Shown piece after piece: positions 34,888 to 43,567 of a stretch of DNA of 64,000 bases (positions are counted from its first letter, which is position 1; every line of letters begins with the position of its first letter). A program made the translations under genes and the position numbers. The notes below the pieces were generated by a model. The model saw only the letters and a program-made list of their open reading frames with translations, ran no database searches and was not told the origin of the DNA. This stretch comes from Acidobacteriaceae bacterium (lineage in GTDB: Bacteria; Acidobacteriota; Terriglobia; Terriglobales; Acidobacteriaceae), in the NCBI GenBank assembly GCA_903642225.1, contig CAHJWI010000021.1, positions 1-64,000 of the forward strand, written 5' to 3'.

Positions 34888-36867
34888 CTAACTGACGTGC
34901 ACGACCGGCCGTTTGTCGGGGTTCGGCACTGCCCGGCGCAACACCTCCTGTGTGAGCGGCGCGGCGTCGCCTTCTCCGCTAAAGAAGAAACGGGCGAGGT
35001 TGGCCAGGGGGCTGGCCTCGGTCCAGCGGAAGTATACGTGCGGTACCTTGCCGGTCCGTTCACTCAGGAACAGAAGCATGGCGGCGATGGAATTTGCGAC
35101 GACAGGACTATCCGTGCTGAGGATACTGTGGCGTCCGACGCGTCTGCCGGAGACGGTGATGGTCTCTGTGAAATCGGAAGCGTCGCCCCGGTTCACCTCG
35201 AAGAAGATCAGGCATTCTTCTTCGCTGAGGTTGTGGTAGTAGCGGACCTTCCGGTCGGAGTAGGCGAGCTTCCCTTCCTCATCGCCGGCCTCCGGGCCAC
35301 GCGCCACGAGGCGAATGAGCTGGTCGTCATCCTCGTCCAGGATGGCCGCTGCCGTGTCGTCCAGGGAGACTTCGGTGATGCGGAGCTCCACCGACCGGAC
35401 TGCGCGCGAGTAAAGTGACGTGACAAGGATCGCCAGGATGAAGATGGAGGCAATCTTGAGGCCTTCAGGCCTCTCAAACATGTTGACGACCGTGGTGTAG
35501 ATGAAGATTCCGGTGGTGACGATGAAGGCCGCCCGCAGCAGCTTGTTTGGCCACACGCTGAGCAGCACGGCGACCGAAGCGGAGGTGATGAGTACAAGAA
35601 CGCCGGTTGCGTACGCTCCGCCCTGTGCGTCCACGTCTGCCTTGAACAGCAGCGTGACTAGTGTAGCGATGCCCATAAAGACGAGGACAAGCGGGCGTGA
35701 CGCGCGTGCCCACTCCGGCGCCATGCCGAAGCGGGGCAGGTACCGCGGAATAAGGTTAAGCAGACCCGCCATGGCAGATGCGCCGGCGAAACCGAGAATC
35801 AGAATGGTGGAGATGTCGTAGGCCGAGCCGAGGGTTGGCCCGAGATACTGGTGTGCCAGCCACGCCATGGCACGACCGTTGGCATCGCCACCTGGTGCGA
35901 ACTGCTTTGCGGGGATAAGTACGGTGGTCACGATAGATGTCGCCATGAGGAAGACACTCATGATGACGGCTGCGGTGACCAGCAGACGCCGCGCATTGCG
36001 AATGCGTTCCTCGGTGTTTGCGGCCTTGATGAGCGGCATGACGGCCACGCCTGTCTCAAACCCGGAAAGACCCAAGGCAAGTTTTGGGAACAGCAGGATG
36101 CCGACGCCAAGCATCTTCCAGCGACTTTCGTGTAGTTGAAGCACATGGTCATGCCAGCGTGACATGAGGTCCGGGTGCCGAAAAATCTGCTGGATGGCAA
36201 CCAAGACGACTACGCTGTTGAGCGCAAGATACGCCGCCACGAGAACGGTCGCGATGCCGATAGCTTCCTTGAAGCCTTTTAGGAAAATGGCGCACAGAAC
36301 GGCAAGGATGAGCAGGGTGACAATGATCTGGTGATCCATCCAGTGAGGAGTGACGGGGTTGCCGATGAAGTGTGCCGCGCCGTCTGCCGCGGAAAGCGTC
36401 ATGGTGATGACAAAATCTGTGGTGGCGAAGCCGAGGAGCACAAGGACGAACAGTTTGCCGCCCCACGCTGGAAAGATCTTCTGGAGCATGGCGATGCTGC
36501 CCTGGCCATAAGGGCTTTGCTGGCAGACCCGCTTGTACACCGGCAATGCGGCAAACAGGGTGACCAGCACCAGAATCAACGTGGCAAGCGGGCTCAACAT
36601 GCCCGCAGCCAGGAAGGCGATGCCCGGCTGATAGCCAAGAGTCGAGAAATAGTCGACGCCGGTGAGGCACATGACCCGCCACCATGCACTCTGCGACTCC
36701 GGCTCATGTTCGGCATCTTTGGCGCTAGGCACCTGCAAATCCGCCAGCAACCATGACTTGAGGTCCATGCAGGGTGGGAGTGGTAAGAGAGGGGGAAGGT
36801 TGGCTCGCCGGGCGGCAAGCTGCACCATGGACCGAGCGGACGATTCATCGTGCATTCGCATGTTCAA
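34888..36867 (-). CDS. APC-superfamily permease with C-terminal soluble domain
   Basis: 659 aa. About 12 membrane helices lie between residues 68 and 475, including GVDYFSTLGYQPGIAFLAAG (the helix-1 substrate region of APC transporters) and a GLSGFETGVAVMPLI stretch in the middle. The last 180 residues are soluble, with VRYYHNLSEEECLIFFEVN and VYFRWTEASP. Substrate unknown: amino acids, polyamines or K+ are all possible in this superfamily. Divergent from the PhoB-like regulator gene; a shorter start at a downstream ATG (MDLKSW) is possible. Confidence 0.85.
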   Translation of the reverse strand: MNMRMHDESSARSMVQLAARRANLPPLLPLPPCMDLKSWLLADLQVPSAKDAEHEPESQSAWWRVMCLTGVDYFSTLGYQPGIAFLAAGMLSPLATLILVLVTLFAALPVYKRVCQQSPYGQGSIAMLQKIFPAWGGKLFVLVLLGFATTDFVITMTLSAADGAAHFIGNPVTPHWMDHQIIVTLLILAVLCAIFLKGFKEAIGIATVLVAAYLALNSVVVLVAIQQIFRHPDLMSRWHDHVLQLHESRWKMLGVGILLFPKLALGLSGFETGVAVMPLIKAANTEERIRNARRLLVTAAVIMSVFLMATSIVTTVLIPAKQFAPGGDANGRAMAWLAHQYLGPTLGSAYDISTILILGFAGASAMAGLLNLIPRYLPRFGMAPEWARASRPLVLVFMGIATLVTLLFKADVDAQGGAYATGVLVLITSASVAVLLSVWPNKLLRAAFIVTTGIFIYTTVVNMFERPEGLKIASIFILAILVTSLYSRAVRSVELRITEVSLDDTAAAILDEDDDQLIRLVARGPEAGDEEGKLAYSDRKVRYYHNLSEEECLIFFEVNRGDASDFTETITVSGRRVGRHSILSTDSPVVANSIAAMLLFLSERTGKVPHVYFRWTEASPLANLARFFFSGEGDAAPLTQEVLRRAVPNPDKRPVVHVS

Positions 36868-36915
36868 GCCATGAATGCGCTAGGCTTGGCGGCAGCGGGA
36901 GGTTTCCGCGGACGA

Positions 36916-36921
36916 GAGGAG
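36916..36921 (+). promoter_or_regulatory. Shine-Dalgarno deciding a TTG start
   Basis: GAGGAG, 6 nt before the TTG at 36928. It favours this start of the response regulator over the ATG codons at 36850 and 36871. Confidence 0.7.
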
Positions 36922-36927
36922 CACGCT

Positions 36928-37617
36928 TTGCCGCAGACAGTGTTTTTGCTTGAGGACGACGCGGATATTGCGAAGCTGGTGACCCTGCACCTGCAGGGTG
37001 CCGGGTACGAGGTGCGTGCTTTTACCAGCGCCGCAGATGTGGTACCCGAGGCGCAAAAGAGCTCGCCTGCAGTCTTTCTGCTGGACATCATGGTTCCCGG
37101 CGGCGGTGGTCTGGATGTGTGCCGCAGGTTGCGATCCAACCCGCACCTGAGCACCGTGCCCATCATCTTTTTGACCGCGCTGGCCACCGAGGCCGACAGG
37201 GTGCAGGGGTTGGAACTTGGCGCAGACGACTACATTACCAAGCCGTTCAGCACACGTGAACTGATGGCCCGTGTCAAGGCCGTGCTGCGACGGTTTGAGA
37301 GGCCGGAGACGCCGGAGACCATCCGTTTCGGTGACATTGAGATTGACGGCGGTGCCATGCTGCTGAAGGTGAGAGGCTTGGCGGTGACGACAACGGCCAC
37401 AGAGTTCAGACTGCTGGACTACCTGGCGCGGCATCCCGGCAGGGTGTTTTCTCGCGATCAGTTGCTGGATGCGGTGTGGGGCGACGCGCGTTTTGTGACA
37501 CCGCGGTCGGTGGATGTGTATGTTCGCCGCATCCGGGAGAAAATCGAGGACGACGCGGAAGATCCACGTTACCTGAAGACGATGCGTGGCGCGGGATACC
37601 GTTTCGAACGCGGGTAA
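36928..37617 (+). CDS. phoB: OmpR-family response regulator (PhoB-like)
   Basis: 229 aa from TTG. The receiver domain has the acidic pair at residues 10-11 (LLEDDAD), the phospho-acceptor Asp53 in FLLDIMVPGG and the Lys in GADDYITKPFS. The winged-helix DNA-binding domain ends with VDVYVRRIREKIEDD and GAGYRF. The histidine kinase follows at once and phoU comes next, so this is probably the phosphate-starvation regulator PhoB. OmpR family members look alike, so the symbol rests on context. Confidence 0.88.
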   Translation: MPQTVFLLEDDADIAKLVTLHLQGAGYEVRAFTSAADVVPEAQKSSPAVFLLDIMVPGGGGLDVCRRLRSNPHLSTVPIIFLTALATEADRVQGLELGADDYITKPFSTRELMARVKAVLRRFERPETPETIRFGDIEIDGGAMLLKVRGLAVTTTATEFRLLDYLARHPGRVFSRDQLLDAVWGDARFVTPRSVDVYVRRIREKIEDDAEDPRYLKTMRGAGYRFERG

Positions 37618-37659
37618 CGCCAGGTATGCCATGCTTTGCAGAAAGAGAGGCGCAGGCAT

Positions 37660-39030
37660 TTGAGGTCTGTCTCCATTTCGTGGCTGGTGTTCAGCCTGTT
37701 GCTGGTGGTGGCTGCCGCCGCGATGATGACGGGTATGTATACGAGCGGAGCCGGATTCGGCGCGAAGTTTGCGGCATTCGCGTGTCTTGTACTTGCGGTG
37801 TGCATGGCTTTGGCGGTGCTGCGTTGGCGGCTTCGGTCGGAGTCGACCATTTTTGAGGAGCTTGTTGCCACGGCGGGTGTTGGGCCCAGCCCCAGCCCGG
37901 AGTTCGGCAGTCTCCCAAGGCGATTGGCGCAGCGCGAAGATGAGGCCGCAACAAGGCTGGCGCAGACAGACGAGAGCCGCCACCAGCTTGAAGTGCTGCT
38001 GGAAGGTATGCAGGACGGCGTTCTGGGTGTGGACGCCGCGGGCCGCGTGCAGTGGACCAATACACAGATGACTCGCCTGCTGGAGACACACGGCCTTGGT
38101 GGCGCGGTGCGCCTGGGACGCAGTGTGACGCACACCCTGCGCGACCCGGTCCTGCTTGCAGCAGTTCATCAGGCGGTCGAGAACGGCAAACCCGTCGAAG
38201 TACGGAGCCCGACGCTCTTGCCCAACCGCATCTTTGATGTAAACGCGGCACCGCTGCCCGGTGGAGGTGCTGTCGTTGTGCTGCATGACGTCACGCGCAC
38301 CGAGGCTGTGGAGCGCACGCAGCGGGAGTTTGTCGCCAACGTGTCGCATGAGTTGCGAACGCCGCTGACATCGATCATCGGCTACGTGGAGACGATGCTG
38401 GACACTGAACCCCTGCAAACGCACGCGCGGGAGTACATGGAAACCGTGCTGAAGAATGCCACACGCATGAGCCGGCTGACAGAAGACCTGCTCGTGCTGG
38501 CGCGGGTGGAGGATGCAGACCGCAGCCTACGCATGGAGCCCGTGGGTGCCGACGAGCTTTTGCAGGAAGCATTGCTGCTGGCAGAAGCTGCGGCGTTTGG
38601 TGAGCAGGCCCTGTTCCAGATTGACCGAACGACGAGCGTGAACGTGCTTGCGGATGAACACGCCGTTGGCCAGGTGCTGGGAAACCTGATGGAAAATGCG
38701 GCAAAGTATGGGGGTCGCAGTTCCGACGAACGAGCGCGCGTTGTGCTTGGAGCTGTGCTCACACCGAACGGTGCTGCCGTGCAGTTTTCAGTGCGCGACT
38801 TCGGCGCGGGGATCGCACTGGAGCACCAGGAACGAATCTTCGAACGCTTTTACCGCGTAGACAAAGCGCGGTCCAGGGAGAGTGGCGGCACGGGACTTGG
38901 ACTGGCCATTGCACGGCACCTGATCGAAGAGCAGGGCGGCAAGCTGCGAGTTGCCAGCACCCTTGGCGAGGGAAGTACCTTCAGCTTTACGCTGCCCGTT
39001 GCGTCACCAGGCTTGACCGCCATTGGCTGA
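37660..39030 (+). CDS. phoR: sensor histidine kinase (PhoR-like)
   Basis: About 456 aa. Two membrane helices lie near the N-terminus (SWLVFSLLLVVAAAAMM and FACLVLAVCMALAVLRW) with almost no periplasmic loop, then a PAS-like domain (LLEGMQDGVLGVDAAGRV). The HisKA phospho-acceptor (His230 in FVANVSHELRTPLTS) and the HATPase boxes NLMENAAKYGG, VRDFGAGI and GGTGLGLAIARH follow. The short loop is typical of PhoR, which senses phosphate through the transporter and PhoU rather than directly. A TTG at 37660 has GAGAGG 9 nt upstream; a TTG at 37636 would add eight residues. Confidence 0.9.
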   Translation: MRSVSISWLVFSLLLVVAAAAMMTGMYTSGAGFGAKFAAFACLVLAVCMALAVLRWRLRSESTIFEELVATAGVGPSPSPEFGSLPRRLAQREDEAATRLAQTDESRHQLEVLLEGMQDGVLGVDAAGRVQWTNTQMTRLLETHGLGGAVRLGRSVTHTLRDPVLLAAVHQAVENGKPVEVRSPTLLPNRIFDVNAAPLPGGGAVVVLHDVTRTEAVERTQREFVANVSHELRTPLTSIIGYVETMLDTEPLQTHAREYMETVLKNATRMSRLTEDLLVLARVEDADRSLRMEPVGADELLQEALLLAEAAAFGEQALFQIDRTTSVNVLADEHAVGQVLGNLMENAAKYGGRSSDERARVVLGAVLTPNGAAVQFSVRDFGAGIALEHQERIFERFYRVDKARSRESGGTGLGLAIARHLIEEQGGKLRVASTLGEGSTFSFTLPVASPGLTAIG

Positions 39031-39120
39031 GCGGGGGGTGGTCTTCGGGTCATCTGAAGAGATTCGCTGCAGAAGGACGGCGAAGGTACCCAGGCATGTG
39101 CCGCCGAAGGAGCAAGAGGC

Positions 39121-39148
39121 TTGCATGATTGACGCGATATTCATGCAA
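39121..39148. promoter_or_regulatory. inverted repeat upstream of phoU
   Basis: TTGCATGA (39121-39128) and TCATGCAA (39141-39148) form a perfect 8-bp inverted repeat with a 12-nt spacer that contains TTGAC. It lies 130 nt before the phoU start in a 247-bp gap after phoR. It could be an operator or part of a promoter region; it does not match the E. coli pho box. Confidence 0.45.
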
Positions 39149-39277
39149 TCGAGGTAGGCTTTAGACAACGTCCGGCGGTCAAGGATGCCGGTAGTCGTTC
39201 ATGTAACAAGCCAGAGTGTGTGTCAGCGCTCCGTGCTGTACGCGTACCGAGTACTACACGACCGGAGGTTCCGAGCA

Positions 39278-39943
39278 ATGCGCACACGGTTTCGCCAGTC
39301 GCTGGATGAGTTGAAGGAAAAGCTGTTGATCATGGCCGGCTTCAGCGAGCAGGCGATTCAACGATCGATTGAAGCGTACCGTACGCGCGATGAGTCGCTT
39401 GTGGAGCTTGTGCGGCGCACGGAAAGCGCGGTGAATCGGCTGGAACGCGAGATCGATGCAGCTGCACTTGACCTGCTTGCAACCGAACAACCCATGGCTG
39501 TGGATTTGCGGTTCATCCTGTCGGTGATTCGCATCAATGCGGATTTGGAGCGGGTCGGTGATCTGGCGGTGAACATCGCCCTTCGCGCGCGAGAGATGAA
39601 CTCCTTTGCGGACATCAATTTGCCGGTGGATATTCCGCGCATGGGCACGCTGGCCGCAGCGATGGTGCGCAAGTCTCTGGACGCGTTTATCGACGGGGAT
39701 GCAGCACTGGCCGAGAGTGTGCTTTTGCTTGATGCTGAAGTGGATCAGATCAATCGTGCGGCTTTCCGTTCGTTGAGTGAACTCATCAAGCGCGACCCGG
39801 AGACCACTCCACAGGCGCTGAACGCCATCATGATAGCTCGCAACCTGGAGCGGGTGGGCGACCACGCGACGAACATTGCGGAAGACGTCATCTTCTGGGT
39901 GCGTGGTCGAGATGTTCGTCATAACGTCAGCGCGGCGGCCTGA
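39278..39943 (+). CDS. phoU: phosphate-specific transport system accessory protein PhoU
   Basis: 221 aa, typical length. Two PhoU three-helix repeats are seen, each with the E/D-x-x-R-V-G-D motif: ADLERVGDLAVNIA and RNLERVGDHATNIAED, which bind metal clusters. PhoU links the Pst phosphate importer to PhoR and holds the regulon off when phosphate is ample. The ATG at 39278 is fixed by GGAGG 9 nt upstream; the frame is open 31 codons earlier. pst genes are not in the window. Confidence 0.95.
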   Translation: MRTRFRQSLDELKEKLLIMAGFSEQAIQRSIEAYRTRDESLVELVRRTESAVNRLEREIDAAALDLLATEQPMAVDLRFILSVIRINADLERVGDLAVNIALRAREMNSFADINLPVDIPRMGTLAAAMVRKSLDAFIDGDAALAESVLLLDAEVDQINRAAFRSLSELIKRDPETTPQALNAIMIARNLERVGDHATNIAEDVIFWVRGRDVRHNVSAAA

Positions 39944-39991
39944 CGGCAGCGCCTGGCTTTGTGTTGTTGCATGCCGGCAAACGCGACAGCA

Positions 39992-42900
39992 TCATTGCCC
40001 TGCCGGCTGCACCTCAGGCTCATATGGCCAGTAGTCCAGGTGCGGCAGCATGGGATGGTACAGGGCCAGCATCACCTGCCCCGGGCTGATCGAGCCTGAG
40101 CTGAGTGAGCGCAGAGCAAGCTTGGCATACATCCGCAGGGCCGGCGAGTAGAGGCTGCGCTCCTCCTGTAGAAATTCATCCCGCACTGCGCCGGCTATTT
40201 CAGCACCACGGCGCGCCGACGTTTTGTAATCCACAATCCACAGAACATCGTCGCCTTGCTGGCCGGGTGCGATCCCCGCAAGAAAGCTGCGGTCGAACCT
40301 GTAACGCGACACCGGTCCGGTGTTCGCACTGCTCGCCGAGGTATCGAAGAGTTCTCCCTCGTTAATGGCCTGAGGATGCGGTGCCAGCAACCATTGTCCC
40401 TGCGGGTCGGCAAGCGTATTTTGCAGGGCAGTGGCAACGTCATCGCAGACGCGTTCTGTCTCGCGTGGGGAGAGACCGCCCATTCGCACCATGTTGAAAA
40501 TTCGTCTGGACCATGCCGCGACATCTGGTGTGGTGTTTGTCGTTGCCTTTAACTCAGCAAGGTGTTGCAGGAAAGCGTGCACCGTTGTGCCCAGAACGCG
40601 CGCTGCCAGCGAGCCGTTGGGCCGTAGCAGGGCACCATTGAAATGGGAGGTGGCGATGGGTTCCGCAGAGTACTGCGGGAAAGGTGTTTTGATCGTCAAG
40701 AGAGGCAGCCTGCGAAGAGGGACGAAGCCCCGTGCCTCCATAGTGTCGCCGGTCTGCCACGACGTCTCTGCCGATGCGGCAATGGCCAGGCCTTGAACAT
40801 GCAGGGGGCGTGCGGGGAAGGGCAGCATGGGTGTGATTGAGGGCCCCGCGAAGTGGCTTCCAGCGGCGTTCCATGCCGCCTGCAAAAGCGTGCTCTTTGG
40901 TACGGAAGGCTTGCCATCCTTGTTGGTCTGCGGTGATGCGAAGAGGTGCAGAGCGGTACGCGCGCGGGTGGCGGCCACGTAGAACAGGCGTTGCAACTCA
41001 GCCTGTTCGGCACGGGTGCGCAAGCCGCTCAGGAAGCAGTTCAGCCTTCCCGGATCGTCGCCCCGCTTGTGAATGGGTGCAAGCAAAATGTAAGGGCGAC
41101 CTTCGGCATCGGTCTGCGGCAACTCGGCCCAGTCCAGCAGGGCAGCCCTGTTCCCCTGGCTTACGCGGTGCAGGCCGGGTACGAACACGGTGTCCCACTC
41201 CAGGCCTTTTGCTTTATGAATGGTAAGGACATCGATCGCTTGCAAATCACTGTCCGCATCGGCGTACAGGGCCTTCAAGCGCTGACCCAGGCTGTCCAGA
41301 TTGATCGGCTCTGCCGATGCCTCCATGCGCTCCAGCAACTCCATGTAGGCGCGCACATTGCGGCGCTGCCGAGGGGTGACGCAGAGGTCAGCCTGCAGTG
41401 CGTGCCACACCATGTCGACGTCTGCAGACAGGGGCGCGCGTCCCCGGCGCGTCACCGCACCGTCCAGTACGTCGAGCGTGCGCAGAAGCCGCAGCCGGGC
41501 TTCTGCCGAAAGGAGCATCGCGCGTTGGCGAAGGTGTGTACGGAGAGCTTTCTTACGAGAGCTTCGGTCGTCACCGCTGGTCACTGTGTAGAGGTCGCTC
41601 AGAGTCAAGCCGCACCATGGGGCTCGTAACACCGCAAGCCATGCCGTGCGGTCTGCGGGATGCAACAGCGCACGTGTAATGGCAAGCGCGTCCAGAACCT
41701 CAGGACGCTCCGCAAGCGTCTCCATTTCCACCGCTCGAAATGGGACGTGTGCTTCGCCCAGTTTTTTCATCACCTGCACTGCGTGCCGCCGTGTGCGGAC
41801 CAGCACCGCCATGGTGCCTGGTGTACCGCCGCTCGTTCGCGCGCGACGTTGCAGTGCCAGTGCCGTGAAGGCAATCGTCTCTGCTTCTTCTCGATGAACC
41901 CGTCGAGCTTCTTCTGCTTTGGCGGCAGCGTCCGCGTGCTTGTCCTGTTGCGCGGCATGCCACTCCATCAGGTCGCCTGGCGTTGCTTTCTGCGCTGGTC
42001 TTGCCGGAGTGTAACCGATTGTCTCGGCGTCCTGAAACACGGCCTCAAAGGTGCGGTTGAACTCGCGCACAAGACCCGCGCCAGAGCGGAAATTGCTGGT
42101 CAATTGCAAGGGCTGCAGGGGGATGTGTCCCAGCCTGCAGTTGCGCATGCTCGCCATGAAGCGCTCCACCTTTGCCTGCCTGAACAGGTAGATCGACTGC
42201 TTCGGATCACCGACCAGGAACACCGTCTGGTTTACGCCGTTCCAGCCTGCGGTGAGTGTCTCCAGCAAGTCGTACTGGGCTGATGATGTGTCCTGCATTT
42301 CGTCCACCAGCAGATGCTCCAGTCGCATACCAAGGCGATCTGCATCGCCGGCCCGCAGAGTGGCACGCGCGGCCAGCGAGAGCTCTGTAAAGTCACAGAC
42401 CTCCTTTGTCGCGAACAGCAGCCTTAGTTCCACGAGCGCGTGGTAGAGCAGGCGGAACAGGGCCTTTGCGACATGCCACTGATCGTCCGGGTAATGGCGT
42501 GGCGGCAGCTCACGCAGGCCGCAGAGCAGGCTCATCAGCGTATTGTCGTGCTTCAGTTCATCAATGGCCTGCAGCAAGTGGGCCTTTTGCTGCTTGCTCA
42601 TTTTCAGCCCAACATGGTTGAGACTTAAACTTTTGCGCCAGCCATCCTTTGTGACCATCAAGCCTGCGAGCATCTCCCAGTGGCGCACGTCGTCTGCAGC
42701 GAGACCCGGCGCATGGGGAAGGCTTCCGCATGCGAGCACCGGGTTCGGCTTGTCGTCATAGCCCTCGGCGTCGGCAAGCATATGTGCCAGCGCGGCAACC
42801 TGCTGCAGCAGGCCGGGGCTGAATCGTTTGTGGATCTCTGTGAGTGCGGCGCACAGGACCCCTTCAAGAGCCTCATCCAGCCGGGGCCGAACGGCTGCGT

Positions 42901-43567
42901 CCAGGGCAGCTTCATCCAGCAAGTCGCGGCCAAGTGGAATCAGACTTGCCCATTGTTCCCGGGTTGCGAGCATCTGGGCGAGCAGTGCCTCGCAGTCGCC
43001 GAGGTCTGCATCCCGATGGAGCAGCACCAACTCAAGTGCGTGGTTCAGCGCGGCATCGTTGCCGCCAAGTTGCAGCAGGACCCCGCGTGCGGCGGCGCGA
43101 TAGAGCGGCATGGCGTCTGTCACGGGCGTCGCCTGGCCGATGCCGCCGGAGAGCACCGGTGCCGAGCGCGCGATCTCCGCACAGAGTGAATCAATCGTTC
43201 GCAGGTTCAGGCGATGCGGTTGCGTTTGCAGGTTCCAACCGCGGTCGGCGTTGCGGGCACTAACGGCGCTGGCGGCCGTCCAGGTTTCACGGTCGAACTC
43301 TTTCGCGTGGTCGGGCAATGGCTGCTGCGCTGTTTCAAGCGCGGCAAGCACCCGTTGCCGCATTTCTGCCGCGGCCTTGTTGGTGAAGGTAAGGGCCAGC
43401 ACAGCTTCAGGCTGGTCGACGACAGTGAGCAACCGGAGGTAGCGCTGGATCAGCAGGCCCGTCTTGCCGGAGCCTGCAGGCGCCTCGACGATGAAGGAGC
43501 GGCGAACGTCCAAAGCTTCGCGGCGCGTTCCCAGGTCATGCGATGAAGGAAAGGCGAGGATGCTCAA
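39992..43567 (-). CDS. addA: AddA-type helicase-nuclease
   Basis: 1191 aa, full length. UvrD-like motifs are present: Walker A EAPAGSGKTGLL (residues 28-39), VDEMQDTSSAQYDL, LVGDPKQSIYLFRQA and VLTIHKAKGLEWD. The C-terminus carries a RecB-type nuclease with VDYKTS and a long insertion after it. With AddB it unwinds and resects double-strand ends for RecA-dependent repair. Its ATG overlaps the addB stop by 4 nt, so the subunits are made together. It converges on phoU, 48 bp apart. Confidence 0.94.
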   Translation of the reverse strand: MSILAFPSSHDLGTRREALDVRRSFIVEAPAGSGKTGLLIQRYLRLLTVVDQPEAVLALTFTNKAAAEMRQRVLAALETAQQPLPDHAKEFDRETWTAASAVSARNADRGWNLQTQPHRLNLRTIDSLCAEIARSAPVLSGGIGQATPVTDAMPLYRAAARGVLLQLGGNDAALNHALELVLLHRDADLGDCEALLAQMLATREQWASLIPLGRDLLDEAALDAAVRPRLDEALEGVLCAALTEIHKRFSPGLLQQVAALAHMLADAEGYDDKPNPVLACGSLPHAPGLAADDVRHWEMLAGLMVTKDGWRKSLSLNHVGLKMSKQQKAHLLQAIDELKHDNTLMSLLCGLRELPPRHYPDDQWHVAKALFRLLYHALVELRLLFATKEVCDFTELSLAARATLRAGDADRLGMRLEHLLVDEMQDTSSAQYDLLETLTAGWNGVNQTVFLVGDPKQSIYLFRQAKVERFMASMRNCRLGHIPLQPLQLTSNFRSGAGLVREFNRTFEAVFQDAETIGYTPARPAQKATPGDLMEWHAAQQDKHADAAAKAEEARRVHREEAETIAFTALALQRRARTSGGTPGTMAVLVRTRRHAVQVMKKLGEAHVPFRAVEMETLAERPEVLDALAITRALLHPADRTAWLAVLRAPWCGLTLSDLYTVTSGDDRSSRKKALRTHLRQRAMLLSAEARLRLLRTLDVLDGAVTRRGRAPLSADVDMVWHALQADLCVTPRQRRNVRAYMELLERMEASAEPINLDSLGQRLKALYADADSDLQAIDVLTIHKAKGLEWDTVFVPGLHRVSQGNRAALLDWAELPQTDAEGRPYILLAPIHKRGDDPGRLNCFLSGLRTRAEQAELQRLFYVAATRARTALHLFASPQTNKDGKPSVPKSTLLQAAWNAAGSHFAGPSITPMLPFPARPLHVQGLAIAASAETSWQTGDTMEARGFVPLRRLPLLTIKTPFPQYSAEPIATSHFNGALLRPNGSLAARVLGTTVHAFLQHLAELKATTNTTPDVAAWSRRIFNMVRMGGLSPRETERVCDDVATALQNTLADPQGQWLLAPHPQAINEGELFDTSASSANTGPVSRYRFDRSFLAGIAPGQQGDDVLWIVDYKTSARRGAEIAGAVRDEFLQEERSLYSPALRMYAKLALRSLSSGSISPGQVMLALYHPMLPHLDYWPYEPEVQPAGQ

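Noticed and set aside
36880-38424. 514-codon minus-strand frame
   Set aside because: Antisense to the response regulator and kinase genes, which carry full catalytic motifs.
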